Assembly: GCA_947426945.1 (NCBI GenBank)
Contig: CANEFX010000009.1
Location: forward strand, 1 to 64,000
Origin: an uncultured Bacillota bacterium
Lineage (GTDB): Bacteria > Bacillota > Clostridia > Oscillospirales > Oscillospiraceae
Length of the DNA: 64,000 nt
Direction: 5' to 3'
In this document: in pieces, positions 9,451 to 16,821 of the stretch
Position numbering within the stretch: position 1 is the first letter of the stretch
Layout: the number at the start of each line of letters is the position of its first letter
The notes under the pieces: generated by a model
Database searches by the model: none
What the model was told of the DNA's origin: nothing
What the model saw: only the letters and a program-made list of their open reading frames with translations
Position numbers and translations under genes: made by a program

Positions 9451-9640
9451 TTTAGCACTTGAATACGGCGGCGATGATTCCATGTTGTCACGCCTCGCCT
9501 GTTCGCGACGCTCCCCTTCCCTCCGACTCGGGACACAAACAGCCGGGCCATTGGCCCTGCTTGGTTTGTATCCCTCGCTCCGGTCCAGGGTCGCTGCTCA
9601 CGACGGCTCGGACGCTTCGCTCCCATATTCAACTGCTAAA
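9451..9640. repeat. 190-bp inverted-repeat-bounded element between rpsO and pnp
   Basis: The ends TTTAGCACTTGAATACGG (9451-9468) and 9623-9640 are inverted repeats matching at 16 of 18 positions. The interior is also self-complementary: GGGACACAAACAGCC near 9530 pairs with GGTTTGTATCCC near 9570, giving a long hairpin. No credible reading frame is present. It may be a MITE-like insertion or a structured leader of pnp. It accounts for the 300-bp gap between the two genes, together with the rpsO terminator. Confidence 0.6.
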
Positions 9641-9671
9641 AAAACAGAAAAAACGCCGGGTATATATGCAA

Positions 9672-9706
9672 ACATAGGGCGGTGCGCAAAACGCGCCGCC
9701 CTATGT
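9672..9706 (-). terminator. rpsO terminator hairpin
   Basis: ACATAGGGCGGTGCG (9672-9686) pairs with 9692-9706. On the minus strand it follows the rpsO stop and is trailed by only a modest U tract, so read-through into pnp is plausible. Confidence 0.65.
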
Positions 9707-9714
9707 CAACAATC

Positions 9715-9981
9715 TTACTTACGGATGCCCAGCTTGGCGATAATGGCGCGGTAACGCTCGATATCCTTGGCCATCAGGTAATCCAGCAGCTTGCGGCGCT
9801 TACCGATCATCTTGTACAGGCCGCGGCGGCTGTGGTTGTCGTGGATGTGGACCTTCAGGTGCTCGGTCAGCTCGTTGATACGTGCGGTGAGGATAGCGAT
9901 CTGCACCTCAGGGGAGCCGGTATCGGTCTCATGGGTACGGTTGGCCTCAATCACGGCCGTTTTTTCATCCTTGCGGATCAT
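9715..9981 (-). CDS. rpsO: Ribosomal protein S15
   Basis: An 88-residue S15 that binds the central domain of 16S rRNA. It carries the family core [17 protein letters not shown] and the [20 protein letters not shown] segment. ATG 9981 is preceded by GGTGG with 8-nt spacing; an in-frame GTG four codons earlier is part of that ribosome binding site. The following gene is pnp. Confidence 0.97.
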   Translation of the reverse strand: MIRKDEKTAVIEANRTHETDTGSPEVQIAILTARINELTEHLKVHIHDNHSRRGLYKMIGKRRKLLDYLMAKDIERYRAIIAKLGIRK

Positions 9982-9993
9982 TGGGATTTCCAC

Positions 9994-10098
9994 CTTTCAA
10001 AATGTTCTGTCCAAAGGCCGGGTATCGGGCGGGTGTGTCCCCGCGCACCCGCGCGGGCCATATCCCGAAACCAAGCGATGGATGGCGCATGCTTCATG
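9994..10098 (-). promoter_or_regulatory. rpsO leader with GC-rich hairpin (possible S15 autoregulatory site)
   Basis: The roughly 100-nt leader between the promoter and the start holds a GC-rich fold (CCCGCGCGGG and related segments near 10035-10065). S15 represses its own mRNA in several bacteria through such leaders. No specific published structure can be matched here by eye, so the regulatory role is an inference. Confidence 0.35.
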
Positions 10099-10105
10099 CC
10101 CGGAT

Positions 10106-10134
10106 AATATATCATAGTTTTTTCCTGATGTAAA
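10106..10134 (-). promoter_or_regulatory. rpsO promoter
   Basis: On the minus strand TTTACA (10129-10134) and TATATT (10106-10111) have a 17-nt spacer. Confidence 0.75.
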
Positions 10135-10163
10135 GGGAAAATCCCAGGTTTTTAAGAAAATTT

Positions 10164-10328
10164 TTATGTCCGCTCCAGATCGGGCGGGTCACCCATACTC
10201 AGCTGGAGCTCCTCCAGCTCCCGCATGGCCTGTTCTGTCTGGCGGGCAACATCCTCCAGACGGGAGAAAGCCCGCAGATACAGAGTATGGTACTGTTCTG
10301 TGGTAAGTACGTTTTCTTTGTTTTCCAT
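10164..10328 (-). CDS. Small helical protein of unknown function
   Basis: A 54-residue protein, mostly predicted helix (YLRAFSRLEDVARQTEQAMR followed by ELEELQ). ATG 10328 has AGGAGG 6 nt upstream, which makes translation very likely. The same pattern (YLK/RxF, two helices ending EELY/EELQ, then a GEP/GDP-type tail) recurs in the 50-residue product at 32517-32669, so the two appear paralogous. It is divergent from the ribbon-helix-helix genes that follow. I do not recognise a function. Confidence 0.65.
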   Translation of the reverse strand: MENKENVLTTEQYHTLYLRAFSRLEDVARQTEQAMRELEELQLSMGDPPDLERT

Positions 10329-10374
10329 GGTGGTTCCTCCTTTCTTTCTCTTGGTTATCATAGTCTACTAAAGA

Positions 10375-10402
10375 TAACGAATAATTGTCAGGCCTTTCGT
10401 TA
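10375..10402. promoter_or_regulatory. Inverted repeat in the divergent promoter region
   Basis: TAACGAA (10375-10381) and TTCGTTA (10396-10402) form a perfect inverted repeat with a 14-nt spacer. It lies between the divergent 54-aa gene and the first RHH gene, ahead of a -10-like TATACA at 10411. It could be an operator for the RHH protein. Confidence 0.4.
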
Positions 10403-10441
10403 GCCTATGGTATACAATGTCAAACAAAGGGAGGCGCTGTT

Positions 10442-10591
10442 ATGCCAAAAACTGAAACACAAATCGCGTTTCGGGTGACGAATGAGTTTAAAGCGCGATT
10501 GGAAGCGCAAGCCGAGAGGGAACGCCGCAGCGTCGCCAGTATGGTCCGAATTGTAATGGAAGATTATTTAAAGGAAAAAGAAGCGGAATAA
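10442..10591 (+). CDS. Ribbon-helix-helix (Arc-type) DNA-binding protein
   Basis: A 49-residue protein. The strand TQIAFRVTNEFKARLE is followed by two helices (AQAERERRSVASMVRIVMEDYLKE), the Arc/CopG layout in which a beta ribbon contacts DNA. ATG 10442 follows GGGAGG with 6-8 nt spacing. There is no toxin gene next to it, so an antitoxin role is unsupported; autoregulation through the upstream inverted repeat is possible. Confidence 0.8.
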   Translation: MPKTETQIAFRVTNEFKARLEAQAERERRSVASMVRIVMEDYLKEKEAE

Positions 10592-10592
10592 A

Positions 10593-10628
10593 TAGACAAG
10601 CGGGCGTTTCGGCACTATAATAGCCGAA
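10593..10628 (+). promoter_or_regulatory. Promoter and operator-like palindrome of the second RHH gene
   Basis: TAGACA (10593-10598), a 17-nt spacer and TATAAT (10616-10621). The -10 element is enclosed by an inverted repeat, TTCGGC (10608-10613) and GCCGAA (10623-10628), a good position for a repressor site. Confidence 0.6.
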
Positions 10629-10642
10629 GGGGAGGGAATATT

Positions 10643-10801
10643 ATGCCGAAAATTGACGCCCAGTTAGGAATTCGTTTGACAAAAGATTTAAAGGTCCGTC
10701 TGGAGCGGCAGGCCCGCAGCGAGATGAAAAGCGTCTCCGCCCTGGTGGTCCAGGTGATGGAGGAATATCTAACCTCCAAAGGCAATGGAAAAAAGGAATA
10801 A
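10643..10801 (+). CDS. Second ribbon-helix-helix (Arc-type) protein
   Basis: A 52-residue paralogue of the preceding gene. MPKIDAQLGIRLTKDLKVRL is the ribbon strand and first turn, then helices through EMKSVSALVVQVMEEYL. The start ATG 10643 follows GGGGAGGG. It has its own promoter with a palindrome over the -10 element, so the two tandem genes are probably controlled separately. A shared hairpin with convergent ileS follows directly. Confidence 0.75.
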   Translation: MPKIDAQLGIRLTKDLKVRLERQARSEMKSVSALVVQVMEEYLTSKGNGKKE

Positions 10802-10844
10802 AAACCCGCCCGGTGCAAAAACTGCGCCGGGCGGAGCTTGTTTT
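10801..10844. terminator. Bidirectional terminator between RHH gene and ileS
   Basis: CCGCCCGGTGC (10806-10816) pairs with 10824-10834. An A run lies upstream and a T-rich tract downstream, serving the two convergent genes. Confidence 0.7.
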
Positions 10845-13605
10845 ATTCAACTTCAATCGCCGGGACCACTCTGGCGCAGCGGGGGCACAGGGCGGGGTGC
10901 TTGCTGTCGGAGCCCACGGCGGGCAGCACCTTCCAGCAGCGCTCGCACTTCTGGCCGGCGGCGGGCTCCACCTCTACCTCTGTCACATCAGAAGAAATCT
11001 CCACCTGTGAGACGATGAGCAGGTCGGCCAGTTCGTCCATACTGACAAGCCGGCTTCCGGCAATCCTACCGGAGGAAATGGTCACCTTGGCCTCCAGGCT
11101 CTTGCCGATCTTCTTCTCATTCCGGGCCTGTTCCAGGGCGGCGTTGACCGCATTGCGCACATCGATCAGCCCGCCCCAGGCGGCCATGGCATCCTCGTCC
11201 AGGGCGTACTCCGTGAAGGGCTGGTTCATCTCATTGAGCAGAACATTTCGAGGATCGTCCCCGTCCCGGTGGGGCATGGCCAGCCAGATCTCGTCGCAGG
11301 TGAAGGCCAAAATGGGGGCGAACAGCTTGGTCATGGTGTCCAGGATGAGGAACAGGGCGGTCTGGGCGGAGCGGCGGAGAAGGCCGTCTTTCTCCTCGCA
11401 GTACAGCCTATCCTTGATGATATCCAGATAGAAGGAGGACAGCTCCACCACGCAGAAGTCGTTGATGGCGTGGGACACCACGTGGAACTCGTAGTTGTCA
11501 TAGGCGGCAAAGCACCTTTCGATCAGCCCGTTCAGCTTGGTGACGGCCCAGCGGTCCAGCTCCGGCATCTCCTCCGGCTTAACCAGGTCGTTGGGGTCGA
11601 AGCCGGCCAGGTTGCCCAGGCAGTACCGGGCGGTGTTGCGGAATTTGAGATAGTTCTGGCTCAGCTGCTTGAAGATGGCGTCGGAACAGCGCACATCCAC
11701 ATGGTAGTCGGCGGAGCCCGCCCACAGGCGGATCAGGTCCGCACCGTATTTTTTAAAGATGTCCGCGGGGTCAACCCCGTTGCCCAGGGACTTGTGCATA
11801 GCCTTGCCCTCGCCGTCCACCGTCCAGCCGTGGGTGACGCACTCCTTGAAGGGAGCTCCCTTGCCCAGCGCGCCCACGGCGGTGAGCAGGCTGGACTGGA
11901 ACCACCCGCGGTACTGGTCCAGGCCCTCCATATACACGGTGGCGGGCCAGAAGCCCTGGTCCTTCTGCATGGAGGCAAAGTGGGTAGATCCCGAGTCGAA
12001 CCAGCCGTCCAGGGTGTCCTCCTCCTTGGTGAAACCGGACTTGCTCCCGCAGTGGGGGCAGGCAAAGTCCTTTGGAAGGATGTCCGCCGCCTCGGTCTCA
12101 TACCAGGCGTTGGAGCCCTTCTCTCCGAAGAGCCTGGAGACGGCGGCAATGGTCTCGTCGGTGCAGATAGGCTTGCCGCAGTCTGCGCAGTAGAACACGG
12201 GGATGGGCAGGCCCCACCGGCGCTGCCGAGAGATGCACCAGTCGGTGCGCTCCTGGATCATGGACTTCATCCGGTCGATGCCCCAGCCGGGTACCCAGCG
12301 CACATCCTCGCAGGCGGCTACTGCCGCATCCTTGAAGGACTCCACCGAGCAGAACCACTGGGGGGTGGCCCGGAAGATGATGGGCTTCTTGCACCGCCAG
12401 CAGTGGGGGTAGGAGTGGACAATCTCCTCGCTGGCAAAGAGGGCCCCGCTCTCCTTCATATCGGCCAGGATGACGGGGTTGCTCTCCTCGGTCTTCATGC
12501 CGGCGTACTTGCCGGCATAGTCGGTGTGGCGGCCCCGGTCGTCCACAGGGACCACCATCTCGATCTTGTACCGCTTGCAGGTCTCGTAGTCGTCCGCGCC
12601 GAAGCCGGGGGCGGTGTGGACGCAGCCCGTGCCGCTGTCCATGGTGACGTACTCGGCGGTGCACAGCTGGCTGGTCTTGTCCAGGAAGGGGTGCTGTGCC
12701 AGCATATACTCAAAGTCGGAGCCGGCGAAGGTGGCCACGGTCTCGTAATTCTCGATGCCGCCCACCTTCATCACCTTGTCCCGCAGAGCCTCGGCCAGGA
12801 TATACATCTCTCCGTTGTCCGCTTTCACCAGTACATAGCTGTCCCGGGGGTGGACGGCGATGGCCAGATTGCCGGGCAGGGTCCAGATGGTGGTGGTCCA
12901 GATGAGGAAGTACATTTTGGAGATATCCCCGTACTGCCCCAGCTTGCCCTGGTCGTCCTTCACCTGGAACTTCACATAGACGGTGGTAACCGGGTCGTCC
13001 TGGTACTCGATCTCCGCCTCAGCCAGGGCGGTCTCGTCGTGGGGGCACCAGTACACCGGCTTCAGGCCCTTATAGATGTAGCCGTTCTTATACATGGCCC
13101 CAAAGATCTTCACCTCCTCGGCTTCAAAGCCGGGGGACATGGTGAGGTAGGGGTTCTCCCAGTCGCCGATGACGCCCATCCGCTTGAAGCCCTCCCGCTG
13201 CACGTCCACATAGTGCTGGGCAAACTCGTGGCAGGCGGTGCGGAACTCAGGGACGGACATAGCCTTGCGGTTGAGCTTGTTCTGCTTGATGATGGCGCTC
13301 TCGATGGGCATGCCGTGGTTGTCCCAGCCGGGGATGTAGGGGGTGAGATATCCCCGCATGGCGGCGGTGCGGGTCATGAAGTCCTTGATGGATTTGTTCA
13401 GGGCGTGGCCCATGTGCAGCGCGCCGTTGCTGAAGGGGGGGCCGTCGTGGAGGGAGTACAGGGGCTTGCCCTCGTTCTTCTTCAGCAGCTCGTGGTACAG
13501 GTCCATGTCCTCCCAGCGCTTGAGCATATCGGGCTCACGTGCGGGCAGCCCCGCCCGCATGGGGAAGTCGGTCTTGGGCAGATTGATGGTCTTGTTGTAG
13601 TCCAT
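10843..13605 (-). CDS. ileS: Isoleucyl-tRNA synthetase
   Basis: A 920-residue class I synthetase that charges tRNA-Ile and edits valine. The HIGH-type motif is GALHMGHALNKS near the N-terminus. The KMSKS-type loop reads GKAMHKSLGN. The C-terminal zinc site has CERCW and CPRCARV pairs. ATG 13605 follows AGGAGG with 9-nt spacing; the longer frame upstream overlaps another gene and is not real. It is transcribed with the preceding zinc-ribbon gene from a T-box-controlled promoter at 14376-14404. Confidence 0.97.
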   Translation of the reverse strand: MDYNKTINLPKTDFPMRAGLPAREPDMLKRWEDMDLYHELLKKNEGKPLYSLHDGPPFSNGALHMGHALNKSIKDFMTRTAAMRGYLTPYIPGWDNHGMPIESAIIKQNKLNRKAMSVPEFRTACHEFAQHYVDVQREGFKRMGVIGDWENPYLTMSPGFEAEEVKIFGAMYKNGYIYKGLKPVYWCPHDETALAEAEIEYQDDPVTTVYVKFQVKDDQGKLGQYGDISKMYFLIWTTTIWTLPGNLAIAVHPRDSYVLVKADNGEMYILAEALRDKVMKVGGIENYETVATFAGSDFEYMLAQHPFLDKTSQLCTAEYVTMDSGTGCVHTAPGFGADDYETCKRYKIEMVVPVDDRGRHTDYAGKYAGMKTEESNPVILADMKESGALFASEEIVHSYPHCWRCKKPIIFRATPQWFCSVESFKDAAVAACEDVRWVPGWGIDRMKSMIQERTDWCISRQRRWGLPIPVFYCADCGKPICTDETIAAVSRLFGEKGSNAWYETEAADILPKDFACPHCGSKSGFTKEEDTLDGWFDSGSTHFASMQKDQGFWPATVYMEGLDQYRGWFQSSLLTAVGALGKGAPFKECVTHGWTVDGEGKAMHKSLGNGVDPADIFKKYGADLIRLWAGSADYHVDVRCSDAIFKQLSQNYLKFRNTARYCLGNLAGFDPNDLVKPEEMPELDRWAVTKLNGLIERCFAAYDNYEFHVVSHAINDFCVVELSSFYLDIIKDRLYCEEKDGLLRRSAQTALFLILDTMTKLFAPILAFTCDEIWLAMPHRDGDDPRNVLLNEMNQPFTEYALDEDAMAAWGGLIDVRNAVNAALEQARNEKKIGKSLEAKVTISSGRIAGSRLVSMDELADLLIVSQVEISSDVTEVEVEPAAGQKCERCWKVLPAVGSDSKHPALCPRCARVVPAIEVE

Positions 13606-13637
13606 GTTTGTGTTCCTCCTGGTATTATTAATGTTGT

Positions 13638-13859
13638 TTATTGATATTGAAACAGAACGGTCTTGCAGCTCTGGCAGATCAGGGCGGGGTACTCGGGTAA
13701 ATCGAAAACGGTATCCCTGGGTTCGGTAGAGCGCAGCTTCATCCGGCCCTTTCTGGGGAAAGGAAATTGCCAGCGGCCGGGCGCCCACTCTAGGTCACAG
13801 TTCTTCCCTGGCATCATCAACCCGGTCTCCATCTCTTTTCCGCAGTTTGGGCAGTTCAT
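13638..13859 (-). CDS. Zinc-ribbon protein (DUF6487/PF20097-like)
   Basis: A 73-residue protein with two CxxC pairs (MNCPNCGKEMETG and ICQSCKTVLFQY) bracketing a basic central segment, consistent with one zinc ribbon. GGAGGT sits upstream of ATG 13859. It lies between the T-box leader and ileS, 32 nt ahead of ileS, so isoleucine-tRNA charging probably controls it too. The family label is from recall of the cysteine pattern; function is unknown. Confidence 0.7.
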   Translation of the reverse strand: MNCPNCGKEMETGLMMPGKNCDLEWAPGRWQFPFPRKGRMKLRSTEPRDTVFDLPEYPALICQSCKTVLFQYQ

Positions 13860-13902
13860 ACAGTGTACCTCCTTTGTTTTCTCGTCCCGCTCGCAGGCGG
13901 CA

Positions 13903-14084
13903 AGCCTCCTTTGGCAAAGGAGGTGTCACGGCAAAGCCGTGACGGAGGATTGTATTTCGCCGTAGGCGAAATGTGCGAAGCAATTCAGTTCTTGGAAAAC
14001 TAATTTACTCCGTATGTTTCGCTTTGCGAAACGCAATCCTCAGTCAGCCTGCGGCTGACTGCTCCTTTCCAAAGGAGCCTTTTG
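13903..14084. repeat. Hairpin-rich dispersed repeat, copy A
   Basis: The left end has CCTCCTTTGGCAAAGGAGG and the right end CTCCTTTCCAAAGGAGCC. Between them are GTCACGGC/GCCGTGAC, a core GGATTGTATTTCGCC..GGCGAAAT, its inverted counterpart GTTTCGC..GCGAAAC, and CAGTCAGCC/GGCTGACTG. The whole is a roughly symmetric array of hairpins without coding capacity. Related copies lie at 19656, 21343 and 51730. This copy sits inside the ileS leader, between the T-box terminator and the zinc-ribbon gene. Confidence 0.8.
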
Positions 14085-14110
14085 GGCGCGGATCTTTCTG
14101 TCTCCCGCAA

Positions 14111-14369
14111 AATAAAAACGCCCCTGTCCCGTCAAAGAGACAAAGGCGCAAACCTCTGCGGTACCACTCTTCTTGCCGGACAGAGTCCGGCCACTCAAAA
14201 GCTGCCCGGTAACGGGGGCGTCCGGAGGGGCCTATTTCCCAACGGGGTTCAGCCCTTCTGCTCCAAGGTGATTTTCGCCGCTCCCTCCCGGCCGCCTCTC
14301 ACCAAACGGCGGCTCTCTTTGCGTCTCGGAGGCGGGTACTCGTCCTTTTCCGTGCATTTCGCGTATGTG
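14111..14369 (-). ncRNA. T-box leader (isoleucine-responsive)
   Basis: The minus strand carries the T-box sequence AGAGTGGTACCGCAGAGG (14153-14170), the element that pairs with the acceptor end of uncharged tRNA. It is followed by a terminator stem (14119-14130 with 14137-14148) and a U tract. A specifier candidate ATC, an isoleucine codon, lies at 14270-14272 in the context GAAAATCACC. A promoter lies just upstream. It should raise transcription of the zinc-ribbon gene and ileS when tRNA-Ile is uncharged. Confidence 0.92.
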
Positions 14370-14375
14370 TTCCGT

Positions 14376-14404
14376 ATTTTATCCGGTTTTTACGGGGTTG
14401 TCAA
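14376..14404 (-). promoter_or_regulatory. T-box/ileS promoter
   Basis: On the minus strand a consensus TTGACA (14399-14404), a 17-nt spacer and TAAAAT (14376-14381). Confidence 0.85.
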
Positions 14405-14420
14405 GGGAATTTTTCGCCAA

Positions 14421-15329
14421 TTACCGGTCAATTTTCCGCAATATTTCCTGGAACCACTCCGGCAGGGGGCACTCCAGCTCCACGGTCTCCCCGGAGGCGG
14501 GGTGGACAAACCGCAGCCGCCGGGCGTGGAGGCACTGGCCCGCCAGGCCGGGGACGGGCTTCTTGGCCCCATAGACGGTATCCCCCAGCAGGGGGTGGCC
14601 GATGGAGGCCAGGTGGACCCGGATCTGGTGAGTGCGGCCCGTCTCCAGGCGGCACTCCACATGGGTGTATCCCGGATACCGGGCCAGAACGGACCAGTGG
14701 GTCACCGCCTCCCGGCCGTTTTTCCGGTCGACAGCCATTCTCTTCCGGTCCACCGGATGGCGCCCGATGGGGGCGTCCACCGTACCGCTGTCCTCCTTGA
14801 GGCCTCCCACCACCACCGCCTCATAGGTCCGGGCCAGGGAGTGATCCTGGAGCTGGGCGGCCAGGGCCAGATGGGCCCGGTCATTTTTGGCGGCGATAAT
14901 CAGCCCGGAGGTATCCCGGTCGATGCGGTGGACGATACCGGGGCGCAGCTGGCCGTTGATTCCGGACAGCGAATTTCCGCAGTGATATAACAATGCGTTG
15001 ACCAAAGTGCCGTCCGGGTGGCCGGGCGCCGGGTGTACCACCAGCCCCGCCGGCTTGTTGACCACGATCACGTCAGCGTCCTCATAAACCACGTCCAGCG
15101 GGATATTCTGAGGGATCACGTCAATGGGCTCCGGCTGGGGGAGGGCCACCGTCAGCACCTGTCCCGGGGCGGGGCGGTCGTTTTTCCGCACCGGCCGGCC
15201 CTCCAGGGTAACGCTCCCCCGCTCCAGCAGCTTCTGGGCCCCGGAGCGGGTCATGTCCGGGATCAGGCGGGCCAGCAGGGCGTCCGCCCGCTCTTCCTCC
15301 CGGTCAGCGGTCAGCGTCAGCTTTGTCAT
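14421..15329 (-). CDS. rluD: RluA/RluD-family 23S rRNA pseudouridine synthase
   Basis: A 302-residue enzyme that isomerises uridine to pseudouridine in structured RNA. An N-terminal S4-like RNA-binding segment (RADALLARLIPDMTRSGAQK) precedes the catalytic domain. The catalytic aspartate is in HRIDRDTSGL; VNKPAGLVVHPAPGH and RTHQIRVHLASIGHPLLGD are family motifs. Its start overlaps the lspA end by 26 nt. The RluD label is the closest subfamily guess; RluC- or YlyB-type specificity is possible. Confidence 0.88.
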   Translation of the reverse strand: MTKLTLTADREEERADALLARLIPDMTRSGAQKLLERGSVTLEGRPVRKNDRPAPGQVLTVALPQPEPIDVIPQNIPLDVVYEDADVIVVNKPAGLVVHPAPGHPDGTLVNALLYHCGNSLSGINGQLRPGIVHRIDRDTSGLIIAAKNDRAHLALAAQLQDHSLARTYEAVVVGGLKEDSGTVDAPIGRHPVDRKRMAVDRKNGREAVTHWSVLARYPGYTHVECRLETGRTHQIRVHLASIGHPLLGDTVYGAKKPVPGLAGQCLHARRLRFVHPASGETVELECPLPEWFQEILRKIDR

Positions 15330-15795
15330 CTGCGCACTCCTCCCGGGGCTCCAGCTTGTCCATCAGGAACAGGTAGTATATCCCGGCCGCGATTCCTCCC
15401 ACGACAACGCAGATATCCGCCACATTGAACACGGCGAAGCGCATGAACAGCACGTTGAACATATCCACCACAAAGCCCCGGAAGGCCCGGTCAATGAGGT
15501 TGCCCACCGCCCCCGCCAGCAACAGGGTGAGGGCCAGCTTGCCGAAAGGATGCCTGAACAATCCCTTCCACAGGGCCAGGGCCAGCACAACGGACATGAC
15601 CAGAGAGACCAGGGCCAAGGCCCAGGTGTGCTCCGAGAAGATGGAGAAGGCCGCCCCGGTGTTCTCCACATAGGTCAGCTCCAGAATGCAGGGAATAAAG
15701 GGGACGTGCTCCCCAAAGGCGATGTTGGCCATCACCAGATATTTTACGATCTGGTCTACAGCTACCAGAATTGCAGCAATCAGCGCGTAAATCAT
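15304..15795 (-). CDS. lspA: Lipoprotein signal peptidase (signal peptidase II)
   Basis: A 163-residue membrane aspartyl protease that cleaves prolipoproteins ahead of the modified cysteine. The two catalytic aspartates are in GNLIDRAFRG and FNVADICV. Four membrane segments are visible, and VENTGAAFSI is the family's conserved loop. lspA followed by an RluD-like gene is a common Firmicute pair (lspA-rluD). The gene begins 21 nt after the dnaC-like gene ends. Confidence 0.95.
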   Translation of the reverse strand: MIYALIAAILVAVDQIVKYLVMANIAFGEHVPFIPCILELTYVENTGAAFSIFSEHTWALALVSLVMSVVLALALWKGLFRHPFGKLALTLLLAGAVGNLIDRAFRGFVVDMFNVLFMRFAVFNVADICVVVGGIAAGIYYLFLMDKLEPREECADDKADADR

Positions 15796-15816
15796 GGAAA
15801 GTACTCCTTTTATGGG

Positions 15817-16821
15817 TTACAGCCGGTCTTTCCTCAGCAGGCGAACATCATCGCCGAAGAAGTGGAGGACATGGTACTCTCCCTCCAATCGGGATGCGAT
15901 CTGGGGAGCGTAACGCTGGGCCGCCTCTCCCATGGTCAGGTTGGAGGAGATAACGGTATGTTTTTCCCCCACCAGGCGGGCGTTCACCAGCTCATAGAGG
16001 GCGGACTGGGTAAACTGGGTGGTCAACTCGCTTCCCAGGTCGTCCAGAATCAGCAGGTCGCAGCTGAGATACCGCCGGGTCTCGTCCCGGGCATCCAGGC
16101 CGTCCCGGCTGTCTCGCAGAAACTTACGGGCCTCAAACTGGGCAAAGATATTCCCGGCGGTATCGTAGACCACGGAGAACCCGTTTTCCGACACAGTGCG
16201 GGCAATACAGGCGGACAAAAAGGTTTTTCCCAGCCCCGGCGGGCCGGAAAGAAAGAGGTTTTTCAGGGCAAAGCGGCCAAATTTGGTGGCGTAGCTGAGG
16301 CACACGTCATAGACCAGCTCCATGTTGCCCCTGGGGGAGGTCCCGTGGGCGGACCAGGGAGTCTGGCTGTAATAGTCCATACGGAAAGAGTCAAAGGACT
16401 GCTCCCCCAGGTCCAGCAGCTTGGACAGCTCTTTAATCTGCTCCTGGGCACACAGCTCCTTCAGGCAGCGGCACATCTTCGCCCCCTGCCAACCTGTGTC
16501 CCTGCACAGGGGACAGGCCGGCTTGTCATCCAGCGCATCCTCAGGCAGGCCCATGGCCCCCAGCAGGACGGCCCGCTCCCGCTGAAGGTCCTGATTTTCC
16601 TCCCGAACCGCCTGGACGGCGGCCACCGGGTCGCTCCCCCGGCGCAGGGCGGCGGCCACCAGGCCGGCCATGGTACCCTGAATCCGGCGGTCCAGCTGTT
16701 CCAGCCTGGGCTCTTTTTCATAAGCCTCCAGCCGCAGCCGCTCCGTCCGCTCCTGGCGGCGGCGGCGCTCCTGCTCCAGCCGGTCCGCCGCCCGGCGCTG
16801 TACGTTGGCGTCGTATGCCAT
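15817..16821 (-). CDS. DnaC/DnaI-like helicase-loader ATPase
   Basis: A 334-residue AAA+ ATPase. A charged, coiled-coil-prone N-terminus is followed by a CxxC..CxC zinc-type segment (CPLCRDTGWQGAKMCRCL). The P-loop is SGPPGLGKTFLSA and the Walker B is LLILDDLGSE. The combination resembles DnaI/DnaC loaders that place the replicative helicase, and IstB-type ATPases share the fold. The adjacent DnaD-domain gene, whose stop abuts this ATG directly (TGAATG), supports the replication assignment. Confidence 0.85.
   Translation of the reverse strand: MAYDANVQRRAADRLEQERRRRQERTERLRLEAYEKEPRLEQLDRRIQGTMAGLVAAALRRGSDPVAAVQAVREENQDLQRERAVLLGAMGLPEDALDDKPACPLCRDTGWQGAKMCRCLKELCAQEQIKELSKLLDLGEQSFDSFRMDYYSQTPWSAHGTSPRGNMELVYDVCLSYATKFGRFALKNLFLSGPPGLGKTFLSACIARTVSENGFSVVYDTAGNIFAQFEARKFLRDSRDGLDARDETRRYLSCDLLILDDLGSELTTQFTQSALYELVNARLVGEKHTVISSNLTMGEAAQRYAPQIASRLEGEYHVLHFFGDDVRLLRKDRL

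Noticed and set aside
10442-10801. Toxin-antitoxin module for the RHH genes
   Set aside because: No toxin-sized gene is adjacent on either side; both neighbours are another RHH gene or the small helical protein.
13903-14084. Treating the hairpin array of copy A as a CRISPR or a tRNA cluster
   Set aside because: The units are inverted, not direct, repeats with no regular spacers, and no tRNA-like arms or conserved tRNA bases are present.
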